DNA of 64,000 nt from Aciduliprofundum sp. MAR08-339 (GTDB lineage: Archaea > Thermoplasmatota > Thermoplasmata > Thermoplasmatales > Aciduliprofundaceae), in the NCBI RefSeq assembly GCF_000327505.1, contig NC_019942.1:682001-746000 (forward strand), given 5' to 3'. Within the stretch, counting starts at the first letter, position 1, and the number at the start of each line of letters is the position of its first letter. The translations under genes and the position numbers were made by a program. Below, one piece after another: positions 1-9,006 of this stretch. The notes under the pieces were generated by a model, which did not search any database, had not been told where the DNA came from, and was given only the letters and a program-made list of their open reading frames with translations.

Positions 1-450
1 TCAGAGAAAATATCCCGCGCCAGAGATGTGTTCTTCATAGCCAGGGGCGTAAATTATCCTATTGCCCTTGAGGGAGCGTTGAAGATGAAGGAAATCTCCT
101 ATATCCATGCAGAGGGCTATCCTGCAGGAGAGCTCAAGCACGGTCCCCTCGCACTGATCTCCCAGGGTGTGCCTGTTATAGCCCTTGTTCCAGAGGATAA
201 AACATATAGCAAGATGCTCTCAAATGTGAAAGAGGTAAGTGCGAGGGGGGCCTACGTCGTTGGTGTATCGCCAAGCAAGGATGTGGAAAAGTACGTGGAT
301 ACTCTCCTGAAAGTCCCCGAAACGGATCCATTGCTTTCTCCCTTTGTGAATGTGGTTACTCTCCAGCTTCTGGCCTATCACACAGCCCGGATACTTGGAA
401 GGGAAATTGACAAGCCTAGAAATCTGGCAAAAAGCGTAACTGTGGAATGA
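1..450 (+). CDS. glmS: Glutamine--fructose-6-phosphate aminotransferase, C-terminal part
   Basis: The gene enters from the left edge and only its last 149 codons are present. They form the second SIS (sugar isomerase) domain, which isomerises fructose-6-P and aminates it to glucosamine-6-P with ammonia from the missing N-terminal glutaminase domain. The segment KMKEISYIHAEGYPAGELKHG and the terminal KPRNLAKSVTVE are characteristic of GlmS and include the C-terminal active-site lysine region. It is followed, after one opposite-strand gene, by glmM and a glmU-like gene, so the UDP-GlcNAc route is clustered. Its stop codon abuts the stop of the convergent gene with no gap. Confidence 0.95.
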   Translation, partial: SEKISRARDVFFIARGVNYPIALEGALKMKEISYIHAEGYPAGELKHGPLALISQGVPVIALVPEDKTYSKMLSNVKEVSARGAYVVGVSPSKDVEKYVDTLLKVPETDPLLSPFVNVVTLQLLAYHTARILGREIDKPRNLAKSVTVE

Positions 451-939
451 TCAAAGACCTGCAAAATCTGCAAATCTAATAAAATATCTTGTCTTCTTGC
501 CAGATTTGGTGATGAACCCCCACCGAATTAGTGTGTTTTGAAAATCTTCACATTTTCCGAATTTTTTGCAGGCGTCTTCAAAATCCCTAGAATTTGCCAG
601 AATTTTCAAGAATGTATAGCCAGATCTTCCTAAATTATTGTTGAAATAATTCTCTAGGAAATCTTCGTTGATTTTTCTGGAAAAAATTGCTCCCTTTCTG
701 GATAGTTTGTAGTATGTGTGATGTTTGTGTACCTCGCTTGCCCTCTTGAACCTTGCTCTTGATCTCTTTATTGCAGAGCCAGAATCCCTTTCAAGAATTC
801 CTAGGGATATGAGGTAATTTATTGCCTCTTCAATCCTTTCAAGGTCAACCTGGGTCATTTTCATAATCATCTTTGCGTACTCAACACCTGCCCTTTTTAT
901 ATGAAGAATTATGTAAATTTGAAGAGGAGTCAGTTCCAT
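451..939 (-). CDS. DUF2250-like archaeal winged-helix protein
   Basis: This 162-residue protein begins MELTPLQIYIILHIKRAGVE, which looks like an archaeal DUF2250 winged helix (residues about 1-55, with a turn and a short basic wing). A basic linker KRSRARFKRASEVHKHH follows, and the rest is predicted helical. A DNA-binding or regulatory role is inferred from the fold only. It is divergent from glmM, and a TTTTAAAT-type box on its strand at about 958-966 lies about 24 bases before the ATG, so the transcript is probably leaderless. The family assignment is from memory of the N-terminal pattern and is moderate in certainty. Confidence 0.6.
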   Translation of the reverse strand: MELTPLQIYIILHIKRAGVEYAKMIMKMTQVDLERIEEAINYLISLGILERDSGSAIKRSRARFKRASEVHKHHTYYKLSRKGAIFSRKINEDFLENYFNNNLGRSGYTFLKILANSRDFEDACKKFGKCEDFQNTLIRWGFITKSGKKTRYFIRFADFAGL

Positions 940-985
940 GGTGGATAATGGGAGAGTGATTTAAAATGTTTGGTTCTGCAAATTC

Positions 986-992
986 TTTTATA
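986..992 (+). promoter_or_regulatory. TATA box of glmM
   Basis: TTTTATA is centred about 25 bases before the ATG at 1014. This spacing suits a leaderless transcript and decides the start: the upstream in-frame ATG at 966 lies before the TATA box and would not be transcribed. Confidence 0.6.
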
Positions 993-1013
993 CCCAATAT
1001 CCATTCATTCAGC

Positions 1014-2261
1014 ATGAAATTCTCAGGCTCGTCTGGTATAAGGGCAAGGTGGAGCTCGGAGATTCTTGATATTGCCTATAAAATGGGCTTGTTCCTTGGA
1101 AATATCAGCCAATCCGTGGTGATCGCATCGGATTTTCGTGAAACATCAGATTCTCTTCTCTCCATTCTTTCAGGGGGGCTTATGGCAGGAGGAGCAGATG
1201 TTTATTATGCAGGAAAAGTTCCCACTCCCACGCTTGCCTATGCTGCAAGAAACCACGATGCGGGAGTTATGGTCACAGCATCTCACAATCCTCCAGAGTA
1301 CAATGGGATCAAGTTGTGGAACCCGGATGGATCTGCCTTTACGGATGAGCAGATTTCAAATCTCGCGGGGAAAGTTGTGGAATGGAGCAGGGTTGGAAAA
1401 TGGCATGTGGAAGATGCATTGAATGGGCATTATGAAGCTCTTTTGCGGGAGTTTGGGCACCTGGATTTGAAGGTGGTTATTGATTGTTCAAATGGTGCTG
1501 CAAGTGTTATCTCTCCCTTTATTTTCAGGGAGCTGGGGGCGAAGGTAACCACGCTTAACTGCCACCCTTCGGGCTTGTTTCCTGGACATCCCAGCGAGCC
1601 CAGTGAGGAAAATTTGAAAGATTTGAAGAAAATGGTACTCACCTCACATGCCGATTTGGGCATTGCCCATGATGGAGATGCCGATAGATTTGTGGCAATA
1701 ACTTCCTCTGGAAGGTATCTGAGCGGGGATCACATCCTCGCCATATTTGCCAGGGTACTTGGATTTCGCAAAATAGTTGCTCCGGTGGATTCATCCATGC
1801 TCCTTGAGAATTTTGCAGAGGTTATAAGGTGCAAGGTGGGAGATGCCAATGTATCCTCTGCGATGAAGAAGTTGGGTGTGGAGTTTGGAGGTGAGAACAG
1901 CGGCACGCAGATATTTGCAAAATGGAGATACACCCCTGATGCAATATATGCAGCCTTGAAATTTGCGGAGATTACCTCGAGGGAGGATATAGATGCTGTT
2001 GTGGCCGATTTTCCCAGATACTGCACCTTGAGAAGAAACATATACTATGAAAATCGCAAGGAAATGGAAAGGAAGATAGAAGAAATAATCAAGGATTATG
2101 ATGTTGAGCGTATAGATGGTTATCGTGCTACCCTTGAAGATGGATGGTTCCTCATAAGATTCTCTGGAACGGAGCCAAAGATCCGCATAACGGTGGAAAT
2201 GGAAAACGAGCAAAAAGCGAGAGAGATGATGGATACAATCATTCAAGCGTTGAAACCCTGA
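1014..2261 (+). CDS. glmM: Phosphoglucosamine/phosphohexomutase (GlmM-type)
   Basis: This alpha-D-phosphohexomutase is 415 residues long from the chosen start. The phosphoserine loop TASHNPPEYNG is at about residue 90, the metal-binding loop DGDADR at about 220, the sugar-binding GGENSGT further on, and the phosphate-binding RFSGTEPKIRI near the C terminus. It interconverts hexose 6- and 1-phosphates. Because it lies between glmS and a GlmU-like gene, glucosamine-6-P to glucosamine-1-P is the most likely reaction, although phosphomannomutase or phosphoglucomutase activity cannot be excluded. The start at 1014 gives the expected MKFSGSSGIRA beginning and fits the TATA box. The 3' end overlaps the convergent adenosine deaminase gene by 23 bases. 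Confidence 0.9.
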   Translation: MKFSGSSGIRARWSSEILDIAYKMGLFLGNISQSVVIASDFRETSDSLLSILSGGLMAGGADVYYAGKVPTPTLAYAARNHDAGVMVTASHNPPEYNGIKLWNPDGSAFTDEQISNLAGKVVEWSRVGKWHVEDALNGHYEALLREFGHLDLKVVIDCSNGAASVISPFIFRELGAKVTTLNCHPSGLFPGHPSEPSEENLKDLKKMVLTSHADLGIAHDGDADRFVAITSSGRYLSGDHILAIFARVLGFRKIVAPVDSSMLLENFAEVIRCKVGDANVSSAMKKLGVEFGGENSGTQIFAKWRYTPDAIYAALKFAEITSREDIDAVVADFPRYCTLRRNIYYENRKEMERKIEEIIKDYDVERIDGYRATLEDGWFLIRFSGTEPKIRITVEMENEQKAREMMDTIIQALKP

Positions 2262-3258
2262 TTTTCTCTATGCTCCCGAGCAACTCTTTCTTTCTCTTCT
2301 CAGAGGCAAAACTACCCATTATGGAGTTTTTTGCGAGGTTTATTATATCCCGCTCATTTAGTTTTAGTGCCTTACTCAGTGCAAGATAATTTTCGTTAAC
2401 ATAACCACCAAAATACGCAGGATCATCTGAGTTTATGGTGGCAATTATGCCCGCATTCATAATATTTCTTAGCGGATAATTCTCCAAGGTACGTACAACT
2501 TTCAATTTCAGATTTGATAATGGACAGAGGGTAAAGGTCATTTTTCTCATTCCGAGTGAGCGTAAGAGCGATGGATCTTCAACGGTTCTTATACCGTGAT
2601 CTATCCTGTGCACACCTAAAATCTCAATTGCCTCCCTCACATACTCTGCCGGGCCCTCTTCCCCCGCATGAGCTACCTTTAAAAGACCAAATTTTTCTGC
2701 TTTCTCAAAAACCCTCTTGAACTTTGAAGGAGGATTGCCAAGTTCTGCAGAATCTAGGCCTATAATGTGAATTACATCCAGATACGCCTCTGCCTGGTTA
2801 AGGGTATTTATGGCGTCTTTAACGGGCATGTCCCTTAGAATGGATAGAATTATCTTCCACGATATCCCGCATTTCCTCTCTCCATCCCTCAGGGCCTTGA
2901 AAATCCCTTCAATCATATTTTCAAATTTTACCCCTCTGCGCATGTGTGCCTGTGGATCGAAGGAAAGCTCCACATGCTGAACATTGTTCTCCTTTGCCCT
3001 TTTAATATAATTCCAAGTTAGTTGATAAAAATCATTCTCGTCCCTCAAGACTTTCATGCTCTGATAGTAAATGTTCAGAAAATCCTGTAGATTTTCAAAG
3101 TTATACGCCTTTTTTATCTCCTCCACCGAGTGATAGGGAATGCTCACGTTGTTCTCCTTGGATAATCTGAACATTAACTCTGGCTCAAGAGCCCCCTCCA
3201 CATGTATATGGAGTTCCGCCTTTGGCAGGGTTGCTATGATCTCCTCGATCCTCTCCAT
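2239..3258 (-). CDS. add: Adenosine deaminase
   Basis: This 339-residue amidohydrolase matches the family's usual size. The zinc-binding HxH is at residues 17-19 (LHIHVEGALEP). Further active-site motifs are HAGEEGP at about 197, RIDHGIR at about 219, CPLSN at about 245 and NSDDPAYFGG at about 276. It deaminates adenosine (or a related purine nucleoside) to inosine in purine salvage. A TATA-like box on its strand at 3280-3287 lies 26 bases before the ATG, so the transcript is probably leaderless. Related archaeal enzymes can act on other 6-aminopurines such as aminofutalosine or S-adenosylhomocysteine, so the substrate is inferred. Confidence 0.88.
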   Translation of the reverse strand: MERIEEIIATLPKAELHIHVEGALEPELMFRLSKENNVSIPYHSVEEIKKAYNFENLQDFLNIYYQSMKVLRDENDFYQLTWNYIKRAKENNVQHVELSFDPQAHMRRGVKFENMIEGIFKALRDGERKCGISWKIILSILRDMPVKDAINTLNQAEAYLDVIHIIGLDSAELGNPPSKFKRVFEKAEKFGLLKVAHAGEEGPAEYVREAIEILGVHRIDHGIRTVEDPSLLRSLGMRKMTFTLCPLSNLKLKVVRTLENYPLRNIMNAGIIATINSDDPAYFGGYVNENYLALSKALKLNERDIINLAKNSIMGSFASEKRKKELLGSIEKIRVSTLE

Positions 3259-3279
3259 GGGGATGAAGTATGGAAATCC

Positions 3280-3287
3280 TATAAAAA
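3280..3287 (-). promoter_or_regulatory. TATA box of adenosine deaminase gene
   Basis: TTTTTATA on the minus strand is centred 26 bases before the ATG at 3258, the usual distance for a leaderless archaeal transcript. It is back to back with the box of the divergent GlmU-like gene. Confidence 0.55.
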
Positions 3288-3300
3288 TTTTAGGTTAAGA

Positions 3301-3307
3301 TTTTATA
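3301..3307 (+). promoter_or_regulatory. TATA box of the GlmU-like gene
   Basis: TTTTATA is centred about 26 bases before the ATG at 3330 and supports that codon (MRAFILAAG) over the in-frame ATG at 3321. Confidence 0.55.
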
Positions 3308-3329
3308 GGTTCATGGGATTATGCAAATC

Positions 3330-4532
3330 ATGCGTGCATTCATCCTGGCTGCTGGAGAGGGGACAAGGATGTGGCCCCTGACGGATACAAGGCCCAAACC
3401 CCTGATTCCCCTTGGAAATAAGCCAATAATTGAGCATATTTTAGACGCAATAGTGGATTCTGGTATAAGGGACATATCCATTTTAATCGGGTACGAGGGA
3501 AGGCAAATTGCCGATAGATACGGTTACGAATACAGGGGTGCGCGTATAGATTATGTGTATCAGAAGGAGCGCCGTGGTACGGGAGATGCCGTGCTTTACG
3601 CAGAAAAATACGAGGACGATAGATTTCTCATCGTAAATGGAGATCTCTATTTTGAGAAAAATGCTTTGCGGGAGATTTTGAGTTATAATAATGCACTTTT
3701 GGGTGTGCACAAGGATGATGCCTCCCAGTACGGATTGCTTTTGGGAGGAGAGAATCTGAAAGAGATAAGAGAGAAGGTTCCTGGCTCATCAGGACTGGTG
3801 AATGCGGGAGTTTACGTTTTTGAGCGTGAAATATTCGATTATTTACATAGGGTGAAATTATCACCTCGAGGAGAGATTGAATTCACAGACGCTGTGAATA
3901 TGTTTGCAAAGGAGCATAAGGTGAAAATTGTGAAATACTCAGGACTATGGCTTGATATAGGTATGCCATGGCATCTTTTAGATGCCACAAGGGCTTATCT
4001 GGAAACTTTGGAATGCGGGATTGATGGTTTTGTGGAGGAGAATGTGGTGCTCAAGGGTAAGGTGTGCGTGGGAGAGGGCACAAGAATAATGAGCGGCACT
4101 TACATAGAGGGACCTGTGCTGATAGGTAAGAACTGCAAGATTGGGCCAAATGCCTACATTCGTCCATACACGGTCATAGGAAATGGGGTGCATATTGGTA
4201 ACTCGTGCGAGATAAAGGCATCTGTTATTATGGATAACTCCAAGATACCACATTTCAACTATGTGGGAGACAGTATAATAGGGGAGAGGTGCAACCTTGG
4301 TGCAGGCACGAAAATTGCAAATCTGCGATTGGATGAGAAAAATATAAAAGTTCCCGTAAAGGATAAACTTGTTGACACGGGTCGCAGGAAGCTGGGTGTG
4401 ATAATGGGTGATGATGTTCACACGGGCATAAATGTGAGCATAGATGTGGGCACGATGATAGGAGCGCGAACAGTCATTGGACCTGGAGCGAGGGTCAAGG
4501 GTATTGTTGGCTCAGGAAGTAGGGTTTACTGA
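3330..4532 (+). CDS. glmU: Bifunctional sugar-1-phosphate nucleotidylyltransferase/acetyltransferase
   Basis: The N-terminal half is a nucleotidylyltransferase with the signature LAAGEGTRMWPLTDTRPKPL at residues 6-25. The C-terminal third is a left-handed beta-helix of hexapeptide repeats, like the archaeal Sulfolobus ST0452-type enzymes. The pair of domains acetylates glucosamine-1-P and transfers UMP to give UDP-GlcNAc; the nucleotidyl domain may also accept glucose-1-P with dTTP or UTP. It completes the GlmS-GlmM-GlmU set that feeds the glycan cluster downstream. The length of 400 residues is normal for the archaeal group. The gene symbol is functional, since archaeal forms are not orthologous to bacterial GlmU in every detail. 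Confidence 0.88.
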   Translation: MRAFILAAGEGTRMWPLTDTRPKPLIPLGNKPIIEHILDAIVDSGIRDISILIGYEGRQIADRYGYEYRGARIDYVYQKERRGTGDAVLYAEKYEDDRFLIVNGDLYFEKNALREILSYNNALLGVHKDDASQYGLLLGGENLKEIREKVPGSSGLVNAGVYVFEREIFDYLHRVKLSPRGEIEFTDAVNMFAKEHKVKIVKYSGLWLDIGMPWHLLDATRAYLETLECGIDGFVEENVVLKGKVCVGEGTRIMSGTYIEGPVLIGKNCKIGPNAYIRPYTVIGNGVHIGNSCEIKASVIMDNSKIPHFNYVGDSIIGERCNLGAGTKIANLRLDEKNIKVPVKDKLVDTGRRKLGVIMGDDVHTGINVSIDVGTMIGARTVIGPGARVKGIVGSGSRVY

Positions 4533-4563
4533 AAATATTAATACTCCCTACCAATACTCAAAT

Positions 4564-5304
4564 GTGCAGGGATTGCCCATCTTGTTAACCGGACTATTGA
4601 TCGGGCTTTTATCCGGAATGTTTGGATTTGGAGGCAGCTCCATAAGCACGCCTCTTCTGCGTGTACTCTTTCTCATCCCACCATATTATGCCCTCGCAAG
4701 TCCACTGCCCATGACAGTGTTTTCCTCCAGTGTGGCCACTTACAGGTATTGGAGAGAGGGCCTAGTTGATTGGAGAATAGTGTTCAAACTCCTTGTATTC
4801 ATGATTCCCGGCTCGATAATCGGTGCGTTTCTGACCAAATACATACCTGGCAAGTATTTGATGTTGCTTACAGCGTTATTTTTGATATACATATCCCTTC
4901 GCTTCATATTCAAGAGAGAAAAACGATCAAGGAGAGTTGAGAGTAGGGTTTTGATTTATTTTCTCGGTTTCATCATAGGCCTTCTTTCCGGCCTGCTTGC
5001 AAACGGTGGAGGCATACTGATTGTTCCAATTCTCTATATTCTGGGAGTTGATCTGAAGAGGGCCATAGGATCATCCGTGGCCCTAGTACTTCTGGGTGTG
5101 ATTCCTGCTGTGGTTGTGCACGCTTATCTGGGACATATAGACTGGATGATCACACTTTTTCTATCCCTAGGTGCAATACCCGCCTCTTACATTGGTGCAT
5201 CCCTTACATTGAGGTTTTCCAGAGCAAGATTGAAGGTTCTTTATGGTCTATTTTTGCTCCTGGTATCCATCTACTTCGGTATTTTCGAACTCGTTCACTG
5301 GTGA
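4564..5304 (+). CDS. TauE/SafE (TSUP) family membrane transporter
   Basis: This integral membrane protein of about 246 residues has two homologous halves, each containing a glycine-rich element: GLLSGMFGFGGSSISTPLL near the N terminus and GLLSGLLANGGGILIVPIL near the middle. That is the hallmark of the TSUP/TauE-SafE family of anion (sulfite, sulfonate or sulfur compound) exporters. Eight or so hydrophobic segments are visible. The open frame extends back into the glmU-like gene, but a GTG at 4564 lies about 27 bases after an AATATTAATA box just past that gene, so a leaderless GTG start is preferred. The substrate is unknown. Confidence 0.8.
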   Translation: MQGLPILLTGLLIGLLSGMFGFGGSSISTPLLRVLFLIPPYYALASPLPMTVFSSSVATYRYWREGLVDWRIVFKLLVFMIPGSIIGAFLTKYIPGKYLMLLTALFLIYISLRFIFKREKRSRRVESRVLIYFLGFIIGLLSGLLANGGGILIVPILYILGVDLKRAIGSSVALVLLGVIPAVVVHAYLGHIDWMITLFLSLGAIPASYIGASLTLRFSRARLKVLYGLFLLLVSIYFGIFELVHW

Positions 5305-5349
5305 ACTCTCGGCAAAATAATTTATTATTTGAAAATATTACCCCATAGA

Positions 5350-6645
5350 ATGAGAAGTAATAACAAGCTCCATTTCTGGTCCGTGTTTGCCCTCGGAGTT
5401 GGAGGAATGGTTGGTGGAGGCATATTTGCAGTTCTCGGTCTGGCTGTAGAACTCTCTCATGGGAGTGCCCCCATTGCGTTTTTCCTTGCTGGTTTGGTTG
5501 CCCTTATCACCAGTTATTCCTATTCAAAACTGAGTGTGAGATATCCAACAAGGGGCGGCACCGTGGAATTTCTCAATCAGGCGTATGGTACTGGCATATT
5601 CACAGGTGGGTTAAACATCCTGCTTTATCTGAGTTACATAATTATGTTATCCCTTTACGCCTACGCATTTGGAAGTTACGGTGCAACATTCTTCCCTGGA
5701 AATTATGGATTCTGGAGACATGTGCTAATAACCTTCGTGATTCTTCTGTTCATGGGCATAAACATTGTTGGATCAAAGGCCGTTGGTGAGTCGGAGGAGT
5801 ACATAGTCGGGATAAAACTGTCGATCTTGATATTCTTCATAATAGTTGGGTTCTGGAGCGTTAAGTTTTCAAGGTTGGCTCCAGATACCTGGGTAAATCC
5901 TGTGAATCTTGTTGCGGGCGGTATGATAATATTCCTCGCATACGAGGGATTTGAATTGATTGCCAATACCGCGGAGGATGTGGATGATGTGCATAAAACA
6001 CTTCCCAAGGCATATTATGCATCGGTGGTTTTTGTAATAATACTCTACGTGCTCATAGCAATCGTTGCCGTTGGGAATCTACCTCTCAATGAATTGGTAA
6101 ACGCAAGGGACTATGCCCTGGCAGAAGCAGCCAAGCCGTTTTTGGGAGATGCTGGATTTCTGCTCATAGCCATAGCCGCTCTCCTCTCCACAAGTTCGGC
6201 CATAAACGCCACCCTTTACAGCTCTGCACGTGTGAGCTACGTGATAGCCAAGGATGGTGAGCTGCCAGAAGTATTCGAAAAGAAGGTTTGGCGCAGGCCG
6301 GTTGAGGGGTTGATAATCACGGCAGTGTTAACGATAATCGTTGCAAATTTGTTTGATCTCACAAGCATATCCACCATAGGAAGCTCTGGATTTCTGATAA
6401 TATTTGGCCTGGTGAATCTTGCAAATTTTAAATTGCACGAAAACACGGGTGGTAATCGGGGCATATCCATACTCGGGGCCGCATTGGCATTCTTCGCCGT
6501 GGGGATATTGTTTTTCAATGTGGCCCACAGCAATCCATACGGAGTGTTGATATTCCTTCTCATGGTGGCCCTTTCGTTCATAATTGAGGTCATGTATCGC
6601 AGGATAACCGGAAGGGAATTGAAGTATCTTCTTAGAAAACTATAG
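5350..6645 (+). CDS. APC-family amino acid/polyamine permease
   Basis: This protein of about 431 residues has roughly 12 hydrophobic segments. TM1 carries the APC-superfamily GVGGMVGGGIFAVLG motif, where the unwound helix binds the substrate. A second conserved segment, YEGFELIANTAEDVDD, lies at about residue 205 in TM6 and is typical of the family. It probably imports an amino acid or polyamine by proton coupling; the specificity cannot be read. The ATG at 5350 is preferred to a TTG at 5329 because it directly precedes the basic RSNNK start. The 3' end overlaps the convergent CBS gene by a few bases. Confidence 0.87.
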   Translation: MRSNNKLHFWSVFALGVGGMVGGGIFAVLGLAVELSHGSAPIAFFLAGLVALITSYSYSKLSVRYPTRGGTVEFLNQAYGTGIFTGGLNILLYLSYIIMLSLYAYAFGSYGATFFPGNYGFWRHVLITFVILLFMGINIVGSKAVGESEEYIVGIKLSILIFFIIVGFWSVKFSRLAPDTWVNPVNLVAGGMIIFLAYEGFELIANTAEDVDDVHKTLPKAYYASVVFVIILYVLIAIVAVGNLPLNELVNARDYALAEAAKPFLGDAGFLLIAIAALLSTSSAINATLYSSARVSYVIAKDGELPEVFEKKVWRRPVEGLIITAVLTIIVANLFDLTSISTIGSSGFLIIFGLVNLANFKLHENTGGNRGISILGAALAFFAVGILFFNVAHSNPYGVLIFLLMVALSFIIEVMYRRITGRELKYLLRKL

Positions 6646-7074
6646 ATTGAGCTTTTCCCATACAGCCACAAGTTCTGTGGAGTCAAGGTCTCCTATGACC
6701 TTTCCCTCCCCATCGACCACAGGCAGTTCCCAAATCCTGTAAAGGAACATTTTTTCAAATGCCGTTTTGAGTGTATCCTCTCCTCTCACATATATCGGTT
6801 CTCTCATTATATCCTGAGCCACCGGTTTGCCATCAAATGCAATTGGGAGTTTAAAATCCATGTATTGGGCCGGAATGTAGTTTCTGTAGAGATAGATCAG
6901 CAGGGAATCAATTGTTATTATTCCCAAAAGCTTTCCTTCATTTCCAACCACGTAGATTGTTTTCGTTTTGGGATCCTCAATCATCCTATTCGCGATATCC
7001 TTCAGGGAAGTATTCTCTCCAACAAGCGCCGGCTTTTTTGTTATTAGGTTCATTATATCCTTAACATATAGCAT
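6640..7074 (-). CDS. CBS-domain pair protein
   Basis: This 144-residue protein consists of two CBS repeats, the first starting MLYVKDIMNLITKKPALV and the second around PVAQDIMREPIYVRGEDT. Such pairs bind adenine nucleotides or S-adenosylmethionine and regulate partner proteins. It follows the epimerase gene by a few bases on the same strand, so the two are likely co-transcribed. A GTG at 7083 is an alternative start. The partner is unknown; the convergent permease next door is a possible but unproven target. Confidence 0.82.
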   Translation of the reverse strand: MLYVKDIMNLITKKPALVGENTSLKDIANRMIEDPKTKTIYVVGNEGKLLGIITIDSLLIYLYRNYIPAQYMDFKLPIAFDGKPVAQDIMREPIYVRGEDTLKTAFEKMFLYRIWELPVVDGEGKVIGDLDSTELVAVWEKLNL

Positions 7075-7089
7075 AATTACCACATCCTC

Positions 7090-7968
7090 TCATTTTAAAT
7101 TAATATTTTCCGAGAAGAAGAATCTTCTCAGATCCTCTTTCAGGTTTGTGTGTGGCTCAAATCCCAGATTCCTTGCTCTGGTTATATCTGCATAGGACCT
7201 CCTTATATCCCCATCTCTGGGTTTATCGTGCATTATTGGCACATCCTTGCCACTCAACTCCTTTATCATTTCTGCAAGTTTATTTATGCTTATCTCCCTC
7301 CCTGTGGCGCAGTTGTACACACCAGTGGCCTTTTTCTCCGATACAATTTTTATGAGAGATACCACATCATGCACGTTCACAAAATCTCTGGTTTGCTCAC
7401 CATCTCCATAGATTACAAGGGGCAAACCTCTCTTTGCTCGATCCACGAATATTGAAATTACTCCTGAATACGGACTTGAAGGATCCTGGCGCGGGGAGAA
7501 TATGTTGAAAGGTCTTATGGATGCTACCTTTAATCCGTAGAGCTCACCGTACATCATGGCGTATGTCTCCCCCGTGAGTTTGCTCAATCCATAGGGACTC
7601 TTGGGATTCTTTGGATGCTTTTCATCTATTGGCAAATATTCCGGCTCTCCGTATATGGCGGCGGATGATATGTATATGAAATGCTCTATATCTCTCCTTC
7701 TCGCATATTCAAGAAGGTTCAGAGTGCCGATTATGTTGTTTTCAGCATCGTACTTGGGATTTTCCACACTCTTCACTACACTCACCTGAGCGGCAGCGTG
7801 GATTATCGCGCTTATTTCATAATCCTTCAGAAGAGTGATCAGATCATCTCGTATGTCCCCCACAATATCCGTGTATTTTGATGGCCTAATATCCAGCCCC
7901 ACACTTTCGGGGAAGCTTTCTATCAGGTATGAGCCAAGTTGTCCCGATGAGCCTGTGATTAGGATCAT
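7090..7968 (-). CDS. NAD-dependent sugar-nucleotide epimerase/dehydratase
   Basis: This extended short-chain dehydrogenase has 292 residues. The NAD-binding motif GSSGQLGSYL is at residues 6-15, and the catalytic SSAAIYGE/SPYGLSK pair (Ser plus YxxxK) lies at about 122-150. The conserved RPFNIFSPRQDPSSPYSGVI is typical of UDP-glucose/UDP-GlcNAc 4-epimerases. It most likely makes UDP-galactose, UDP-GalNAc or a 4,6-dehydrated sugar nucleotide for surface glycans. A TTATTAAA box about 27 bases upstream suggests a leaderless transcript. The exact substrate cannot be told. Confidence 0.88.
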   Translation of the reverse strand: MILITGSSGQLGSYLIESFPESVGLDIRPSKYTDIVGDIRDDLITLLKDYEISAIIHAAAQVSVVKSVENPKYDAENNIIGTLNLLEYARRRDIEHFIYISSAAIYGEPEYLPIDEKHPKNPKSPYGLSKLTGETYAMMYGELYGLKVASIRPFNIFSPRQDPSSPYSGVISIFVDRAKRGLPLVIYGDGEQTRDFVNVHDVVSLIKIVSEKKATGVYNCATGREISINKLAEMIKELSGKDVPIMHDKPRDGDIRRSYADITRARNLGFEPHTNLKEDLRRFFFSENINLK

Positions 7969-8117
7969 AGAGGGTTATGTACATAAAGGTTTAATAAAAT
8001 TCTCATCTTCTGCAAAGATTAATATATCAAGTATAGTATATGAGTCAGAATAGCTACTTTGATGAGAGATAGTTCACATCTTTATAGGTTACTCTCAATT
8101 ACAGAATTTATACCATT

Positions 8118-8129
8118 GTTTTATATATT
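8118..8129 (+). promoter_or_regulatory. TATA box of the ABC exporter operon
   Basis: The AT-rich element TTTTATATATTA is centred about 26 bases before the ATG at 8149. It rules out a longer reading of the frame from 8059, whose extra 30 hydrophobic residues do not look like ABC ATPase sequence. Confidence 0.6.
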
Positions 8130-8148
8130 ATTTTTCATTTATGAAGAT

Positions 8149-9006
8149 ATGCATCTCTTAGAACTAATAAACATAACCAAAAACTACAAGAATGTCAGGG
8201 CAGTAGAGAACGTTTCATTTTATATTGATAGGAGCGAGATCTTTGCTCTTTTAGGTCCCAACGGTGCAGGAAAAACCACTATCATAAGAATAATTGGTGA
8301 AGGTTTGGCTCATCAAGGAAAATTGCTTATGGAAGGAAAGAAAATAGAAAGATGGAAAATTGGATATGCTCCTCAGGAGGGGCTTTTATATAGAGATTTA
8401 ACAGCTCAGGATAATATAAAATTTTATGCTCTGGTAAAAAAAGTTTCTATTAAAGAAAGTATAAAAATACTAAAAGATCTTGAGATTCCAAACAAAAAAG
8501 TTCGAGAATTGAGTGGAGGTATGCAAAGAAGACTTAGCATAGCAATAGCACTGCTTGGCAATCCTAAACTTCTAGTGCTTGATGAACCTACAGTAGGACT
8601 GGATGTTGAATCTAGGAGAGAAATATGGAAAATAATAAAGAAAAACAGAGAAGAAGGCAGAGCAATACTTCTAACTACTCACTATATGGATGAGGCAGAA
8701 AAGCTGGCAGATAGAATTGCAATAATAAATGAGGGAAGAATAATAGCCATAGACACTCCTGAAAAACTCAAGAAAATGGCTAGAATGAAAAGCTCAATAA
8801 TAATAAAAGGCAATTTTAGAAAAATACCTTCTGATTTTGTAAGGGAAGAAGATAAGCTCATTAAATTTTCCCAAAACCCTAGAGAAGAGCTGCCAGAGCT
8901 TGTGAAAACACTTTCAAAATTTGGAGAAATTAAAGAGATGTTTGTTAGAGAACCTACCTTAGAAGATGTGTTTTTGAAGTTTACTGGAAGGGGGTTGGGA
9001 GAATGA
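8149..9006 (+). CDS. ABC transporter ATP-binding protein (DrrA/CcmA type)
   Basis: This 285-residue ATPase shows Walker A GPNGAGKTT at about residue 36, the Q-loop in YAPQEGLLYRDLT, the signature LSGGMQRR at about 120, Walker B LLVLDEPTVGLD, and the H-loop in LLTTHYMDEAEK. The C-terminal extension after the nucleotide-binding domain is typical of the DrrA/ABC-2 group that exports lipids, drugs or polysaccharides. The next gene starts within its stop codon (ATGA), so ATPase and permease are translationally coupled. The gene uses AT-rich codons unlike the upstream genes, suggesting acquisition. Confidence 0.93.
   Translation: MHLLELINITKNYKNVRAVENVSFYIDRSEIFALLGPNGAGKTTIIRIIGEGLAHQGKLLMEGKKIERWKIGYAPQEGLLYRDLTAQDNIKFYALVKKVSIKESIKILKDLEIPNKKVRELSGGMQRRLSIAIALLGNPKLLVLDEPTVGLDVESRREIWKIIKKNREEGRAILLTTHYMDEAEKLADRIAIINEGRIIAIDTPEKLKKMARMKSSIIIKGNFRKIPSDFVREEDKLIKFSQNPREELPELVKTLSKFGEIKEMFVREPTLEDVFLKFTGRGLGE

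Noticed and set aside
7146-7881. Plus-strand frames opposite the epimerase gene
   Set aside because: Composition is not protein-like and the minus-strand epimerase motifs are complete.
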